Shown: in pieces, positions 22,934 to 25,976 of the stretch | Layout: each line of letters begins with the position of its first letter | Position numbering within the stretch: position 1 is the first letter of the stretch | NCBI GenBank assembly: GCA_934746785.1 | Contig: CAKVFO010000033.1 | Coordinates: forward strand, 1-25,976 | Direction: 5' to 3' | DNA length: 25,976 nt | Source: an uncultured Clostridium sp. | Lineage (GTDB): Bacteria; Bacillota; Clostridia; Clostridiales; Clostridiaceae | Translations under genes and position numbers: made by a program | The notes under the pieces: generated by a model | Database searches by the model: none | Seen by the model: the letters and a program-made list of their open reading frames with translations, nothing else | Told to the model about the DNA's origin: nothing

Positions 22934-23599
22934 CTATCTAACAACTTTTCCATCTCTTATTTTTATAATTCTATCTGTATTTTCTGCAATGCCTAAATCA
23001 TGAGTTATTACTATTGCTGTTTGATTGTATTTTCTTATTGATACCTTAAGCATTTCCATAATTTCTTTTGAATTCTCACTATCAAGATTACCTGTTGGTT
23101 CATCAGCTAGTATTATTGATGGCTTATTGATAAGTGCTCTTGCTATAGCAACTCTTTGCTGCTGTCCTCCTGAAAGTTCTGAAGGAAGATGATTTAATCT
23201 TTTCTCTAACCCTAAAGTCTTTATTAAATCATTGAAATACTCTTCATCAACTTTTTGATGATCCAAAAGTGCTGGCATCTTTATGTTTTCTTCCACTGAT
23301 AATACAGGAATCAAATTAAATGATTGAAAAACAAATCCTATATTTCTTCTTCTAAATACTGCAAGCTTTTCTTCGTTTAATTTATAAATATTCTTTCCAT
23401 CTATAATTACATTTCCACTTGTGGGTCTATCAACGCCGCCAAGCTGATGTAGTAATGTACTCTTACCTGAACCACTAGCCCCTATAACTGCAACAAATTC
23501 TCCTTTTTCAACTTCTATATTTACATTGTCTAATGCAACAACCTTATTATCCTTTTTTCCATAAACCTTACTTAAATTTTCTACTTTTATTATGCTCAT
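22934..23599 (-). CDS. ABC transporter ATP-binding protein, MacB/LolD type
   Basis: The 221-residue ATPase drives the adjacent FtsX-type permease. Motifs are complete: Walker A GASGSGKST (40-48), Q-loop FVFQSFNLIPVLSVEENI, signature LSGGQQQR (142-149), Walker B IILADEPTGNLD (162-173) and switch ITHD (His200). The SFNLIPVLSV...N pattern and short length are typical of the MacB/LolD/BceA group. The start is ATG 23599 with GGAGG about nine bases upstream. A likely promoter and palindromic operator lie immediately upstream (23626-23688). Confidence 0.95.
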   Translation of the reverse strand: MSIIKVENLSKVYGKKDNKVVALDNVNIEVEKGEFVAVIGASGSGKSTLLHQLGGVDRPTSGNVIIDGKNIYKLNEEKLAVFRRRNIGFVFQSFNLIPVLSVEENIKMPALLDHQKVDEEYFNDLIKTLGLEKRLNHLPSELSGGQQQRVAIARALINKPSIILADEPTGNLDSENSKEIMEMLKVSIRKYNQTAIVITHDLGIAENTDRIIKIRDGKVVR

Positions 23600-23625
23600 T
23601 ATTATTTACCTCCACTGATTTTATA

Positions 23626-23688
23626 CTTATATAATAAAGTCTATATATTACAAATCAGCCTATAGATTTATTACAATTTTGTAATAAA
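23626..23688 (-). promoter_or_regulatory. Promoter and palindromic operator of the ABC exporter operon
   Basis: On the minus strand TTGTAA (23648-23653) and TATAAG (23626-23631) are 16 bases apart. Fourteen bases further upstream is a 22-bp perfect palindrome, TTTATTACAA-TT-TTGTAATAAA (23667-23688). The -35 itself repeats its TTGTAATA half-site 23 bases away, about two helix turns. This layout fits binding of the adjacent OmpR-type regulator, which is inferred. Confidence 0.6.
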
Positions 23689-23731
23689 AGTCTCCCATAG
23701 TAAACTAAAATCCCCATATCATGCAGTGTTT

Positions 23732-24684
23732 TAAATAAATGTTGTTATTTTTTTGCTTATACCTTACATATATCCCTGCTCTTTATAAAAGTAAACAAGC
23801 TTGATAAATCCTCTAATATTTTAATCCAGCCTATTTGTTTCTTTAAATTATCCAAAATAAACCATGATAAATACTTTTCTAAATACTTAGTTGCAATACC
23901 TCTAAAGTTCATAAACCATAAATGAACTAACTTATTAAAGAATTTAATTCTCATTTCTTCTTTATGTTCTTTAACCATTTCCTTATTATGATCCCTAGCT
24001 ATCTTAAGTAAATATCTATCACCATAAGGTACTATATATGAATTCTTTTTTATTTTTCTGTATACTTTATCATTGAATATCTTATAACTCCACAAATCCT
24101 TACATAAAGGTAATGAAATCATAGTATCCTTTGAATCAATGCTTACTATAACTATTATATTTTTTCTGTCTACTGTACATATATTGCGTGCTCCCTTAAA
24201 ATTTTCTCTAATTAATGTCTTTGCTATATGAACCTCACCCTCTAGGCTTTTTAATTCTTCAGAGGTATTTATTGCAGATAAGATTTTATGTCTCCAATAA
24301 AATGCTGTTGTCAAACTAATATCTAACTCTTTGGCACAATGCCTTAAAGTCTGTTTTTCAATAAACAATTCTATAAATCTAATCCATGTTTCAGATGACT
24401 TTTTCGAATATTCATATACTGTATTAGTTCTAAGAGAAAAAGTTTTATTACACCCCTTACACTTAAATCTCTGTACACCTAAATATTTACCATGTTTAAT
24501 AAACTTTTTAGAATTACAATATGGACATTTTTCTACTGTATGATGCTGCATTTGGCCTTTCAATAAGAAATCTATATAATCATTAAATTTACTTAATCCA
24601 ATATCATTTTTAAGCATAAAATACACCTCCTATTGAAATACTCTCCAATATTAAATAACTTTAAACCATAACAACATTTATTTA
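23732..24684. mobile_element. IS1595-like insertion element with 17-bp terminal inverted repeats
   Basis: TAAATAAATGTTGTTAT (23732-23748) and ATAACAACATTTATTTA (24668-24684) are perfect inverted repeats, extending inward to about 22 bp with two mismatches. They enclose 953 bp holding one transposase-like gene with little spare DNA. I find no clear target duplication: the flanks CAGTGTTT and TTACAGAT differ. The insertion is therefore old, or the true ends lie a few bases away. It sits between gpmI and the ABC exporter operon. Confidence 0.75.
23757..24617 (-). CDS. IS1595-family-like transposase, catalytic residues apparently lost
   Basis: The frame opens at 24626, but AGGAGG is eight bases before ATG 24617, giving 286 residues starting MLKND. 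The N-terminus has the zinc ribbon CPYC-x18-CKGC (about 31-55) with KHGKYLGVQRFKCKGCNKTF. Next is a helix-turn-helix-like segment LRHCAKELDISLTTAFYWRHKIL, as in IS1595 transposases. The C-terminal signature FRGIATKYLEKYLSWF matches their RFNGVATKYLxNYLxWF. At the place of the first catalytic pair, usually E-x-D-E-T, it reads EGEVHIAKT. At the second, usually C-T-D-S, it reads PYGDRY. The third-acid N-x-Y-H-S-R segment reads FFNKLVHLW. The frame is open along its full length, yet the DDE triad seems absent. It may be a domesticated or trans-mobilised derivative. Confidence 0.78.
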   Translation of the reverse strand: MLKNDIGLSKFNDYIDFLLKGQMQHHTVEKCPYCNSKKFIKHGKYLGVQRFKCKGCNKTFSLRTNTVYEYSKKSSETWIRFIELFIEKQTLRHCAKELDISLTTAFYWRHKILSAINTSEELKSLEGEVHIAKTLIRENFKGARNICTVDRKNIIVIVSIDSKDTMISLPLCKDLWSYKIFNDKVYRKIKKNSYIVPYGDRYLLKIARDHNKEMVKEHKEEMRIKFFNKLVHLWFMNFRGIATKYLEKYLSWFILDNLKKQIGWIKILEDLSSLFTFIKSRDICKV

Positions 24685-24789
24685 TTACAGATACTGAAGA
24701 AGTAAAAGTATACTTATTATGTATACCTAAAATGTCTCATATCACTAGTCAAAAAAATAGATTTAAGAAACATACTTTTCTATACACTA

Positions 24790-24835
24790 AAAAAGACTAT
24801 TTAAAAAGCAATTAAGCTTTTTAAATAGTCTTTTT
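24790..24835. terminator. Terminator of gpmI (bidirectional)
   Basis: A perfect 20-bp stem (24790-24809 / 24816-24835) with a six-base loop is flanked by A and T runs, so the minus-strand RNA ends in U residues. It starts 14 bases past the gpmI stop. Confidence 0.93.
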
Positions 24836-24849
24836 AACAACCAACAGAA

Positions 24850-25976
24850 TTATTTAGTTATTAGGCATTCTCCAGTCATTTCAGCTGGTACTTCAACACC
24901 CATTTCATTTAACATTGTTGGAGCTATGTCAGCAAGTTTACCTTCCTTAAGCTTTCTTCCATCAACATGGTTAGTTACCCATATAAATGGTACTGGGTTA
25001 GTTGTATGAGCTGTAAATGGATTTCCTGTTGAGAAATCTATTTCTGTTTCTGCATTACCATGGTCAGCAGTTATAAATAATGTTCCGTCCTTTTCTAATA
25101 TCTTATCTACAACTTTTCCTAAACATTCATCAACAGTTTCTACAGCCTTAACAGCAGCTTCAACTACTCCTGTATGTCCTACCATATCAGGGTTAGCATA
25201 GTTTAATATGATCATATCATATTTATCTTCGTCTATTCTACTTAATAATTCTTCTGTAACTTCATAAGCTGACATTTCTGGTTTAAGATCATAAGTTGCT
25301 ACCTTTGGTGATGGTATAACTTTTCTATCTTCACCTGGATTTTCTTTTTCTACTCCACCATTAAAGAAGAATGTAACGTGAGCATATTTTTCAGTTTCAG
25401 CAATTCTTAATTGGTTTAATCCCTTTGAAGAAACATATTCACCTAATGTATTTACAAGAGTTTGTGGCTTGAATGCTATGTTTACACCTTCTAAAGTCTT
25501 ATCATATTGAGTCATAGTTACAAATGTAAGATTTAAAGTTTCTCTTTCAAATCCAGCAAATTCTTTATCGTTTATAGCTCTAGTTATTTCTCTAGCTCTA
25601 TCTGGTCTGAAGTTGAAGAATACAACTGAGTCTCCATTTTGAATTGTTGCAGTTGGAGCTCCATTTTTCATTATTACACATGGTAATACGAATTCATCAG
25701 TCTTGTTGTCATGGTATGAATTTTCTATAGCTTCTACAGCTGAAGAAGCAGTTTCACCCTTACCTAATACTAATGCATTATAAGCAAGTTCAACTCTTTC
25801 CCATCTATTATCTCTGTCCATTGCATAGTATCTACCACTTAAAGTAGCTAACTCACCAACACCAATTTCTTTCATCATAGCTTCAGTTTTTTCTACAAAT
25901 TCTTTACCTGATGATGGTGGTACGTCTCTACCATCCATGAATGCATGAACATATACCTTTTGAAGCCCTTCTTTTT
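24850..25976 (-). CDS. gpmI: 2,3-bisphosphoglycerate-independent phosphoglycerate mutase (5' part outside window)
   Basis: The cobalt/manganese-dependent enzyme converts 3- to 2-phosphoglycerate, the step before enolase. The reading frame is open to the window edge and reads KGLQKVYVHAFMDGRDVPP, so the gene continues beyond 25976. About 374 of the usual 510 or so residues are present. The missing N-terminus carries the phospho-serine and its metal ligands. Seen are HAFMDGRDVPPSSG, YYAMDRDNRWER, FFNFRPDRAREITRA and the second metal site. That site comprises NYANPDMVGHTG (Asp and His ligands), TADHGNAE (Asp-His) and NPFTAHTTNPVPF (His). It ends at the strong terminator at 24790. No frameshift is visible. 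Confidence 0.97.
   Translation of the reverse strand, partial: KEGLQKVYVHAFMDGRDVPPSSGKEFVEKTEAMMKEIGVGELATLSGRYYAMDRDNRWERVELAYNALVLGKGETASSAVEAIENSYHDNKTDEFVLPCVIMKNGAPTATIQNGDSVVFFNFRPDRAREITRAINDKEFAGFERETLNLTFVTMTQYDKTLEGVNIAFKPQTLVNTLGEYVSSKGLNQLRIAETEKYAHVTFFFNGGVEKENPGEDRKVIPSPKVATYDLKPEMSAYEVTEELLSRIDEDKYDMIILNYANPDMVGHTGVVEAAVKAVETVDECLGKVVDKILEKDGTLFITADHGNAETEIDFSTGNPFTAHTTNPVPFIWVTNHVDGRKLKEGKLADIAPTMLNEMGVEVPAEMTGECLITK

Noticed and set aside
23724..24692. 8-bp target-site duplication for the IS1595-like element
   Set aside because: The eight bases flanking each terminal repeat (CAGTGTTT and TTACAGAT) do not match, so a duplication cannot be claimed.
24776..24790. Fourth copy of the dispersed repeat (TTTCTATACACTAAAAAA)
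   Set aside because: Only a single AT-rich word resembles the repeat end, and no other part of the element is present.

Overview
The window comes from a low-GC Firmicute, most likely Clostridium sensu stricto. Base composition is strongly AT-rich, ribosome binding sites are strong AGGAGG types, and the tmRNA tag reads AEDNFALAA. The backbone order gpmI - eno - secG - rnr - smpB - ssrA is the usual clostridial glycolysis / RNA-quality-control cluster. Almost every gene lies on the minus strand, so the biological reading order runs from high to low coordinates.

Reading in transcription order: gpmI (3' two thirds, cut by the window edge) ends at a strong terminator. An IS1595-like element with perfect 17-bp terminal inverted repeats follows. 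Next come a MacB/FtsX-type ABC exporter (ATPase, two-unit permease), an OmpR-type response regulator, its histidine kinase and a small protein-kinase-like gene. eno then begins behind a leader that can fold its own ribosome binding site into a hairpin. secG is followed by a membrane-bound pyrophosphatase (hppA), a stand-alone zinc-ligand-lacking S4 paralogue (rpsD) and, on the plus strand, a secreted YtcJ-like amidohydrolase. rnr and smpB come next.

The stretch between smpB and ssrA (about 1.1-7.9 kb) is accessory and visibly decaying. It holds a HI0074-family pseudogene, a GNAT acetyltransferase, a three-gene VTC / DUF4956 / CotH cluster in which every gene carries a different lesion, a 90-codon orphan, an intact esterase and a small membrane protein. 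The stretch is bracketed by two directly oriented copies of an 82-nt structured repeat (78/82 identical), one next to ssrA and one just past smpB. Recombination between them would remove about 6.3 kb and put smpB next to ssrA.

Beyond ssrA, at the left end, lie a hairpin-rich GTGAAAT repeat cluster and a stand-alone 23S-intervening-sequence-type four-helix-bundle protein. No CRISPR array, tRNA or rRNA gene was seen. The strongest leads are the new dispersed structured repeat, the deletion-driven decay of the polyphosphate-polymerase/CotH cluster, the IS1595-like element whose transposase seems to lack its catalytic acids, and the eno leader hairpin.
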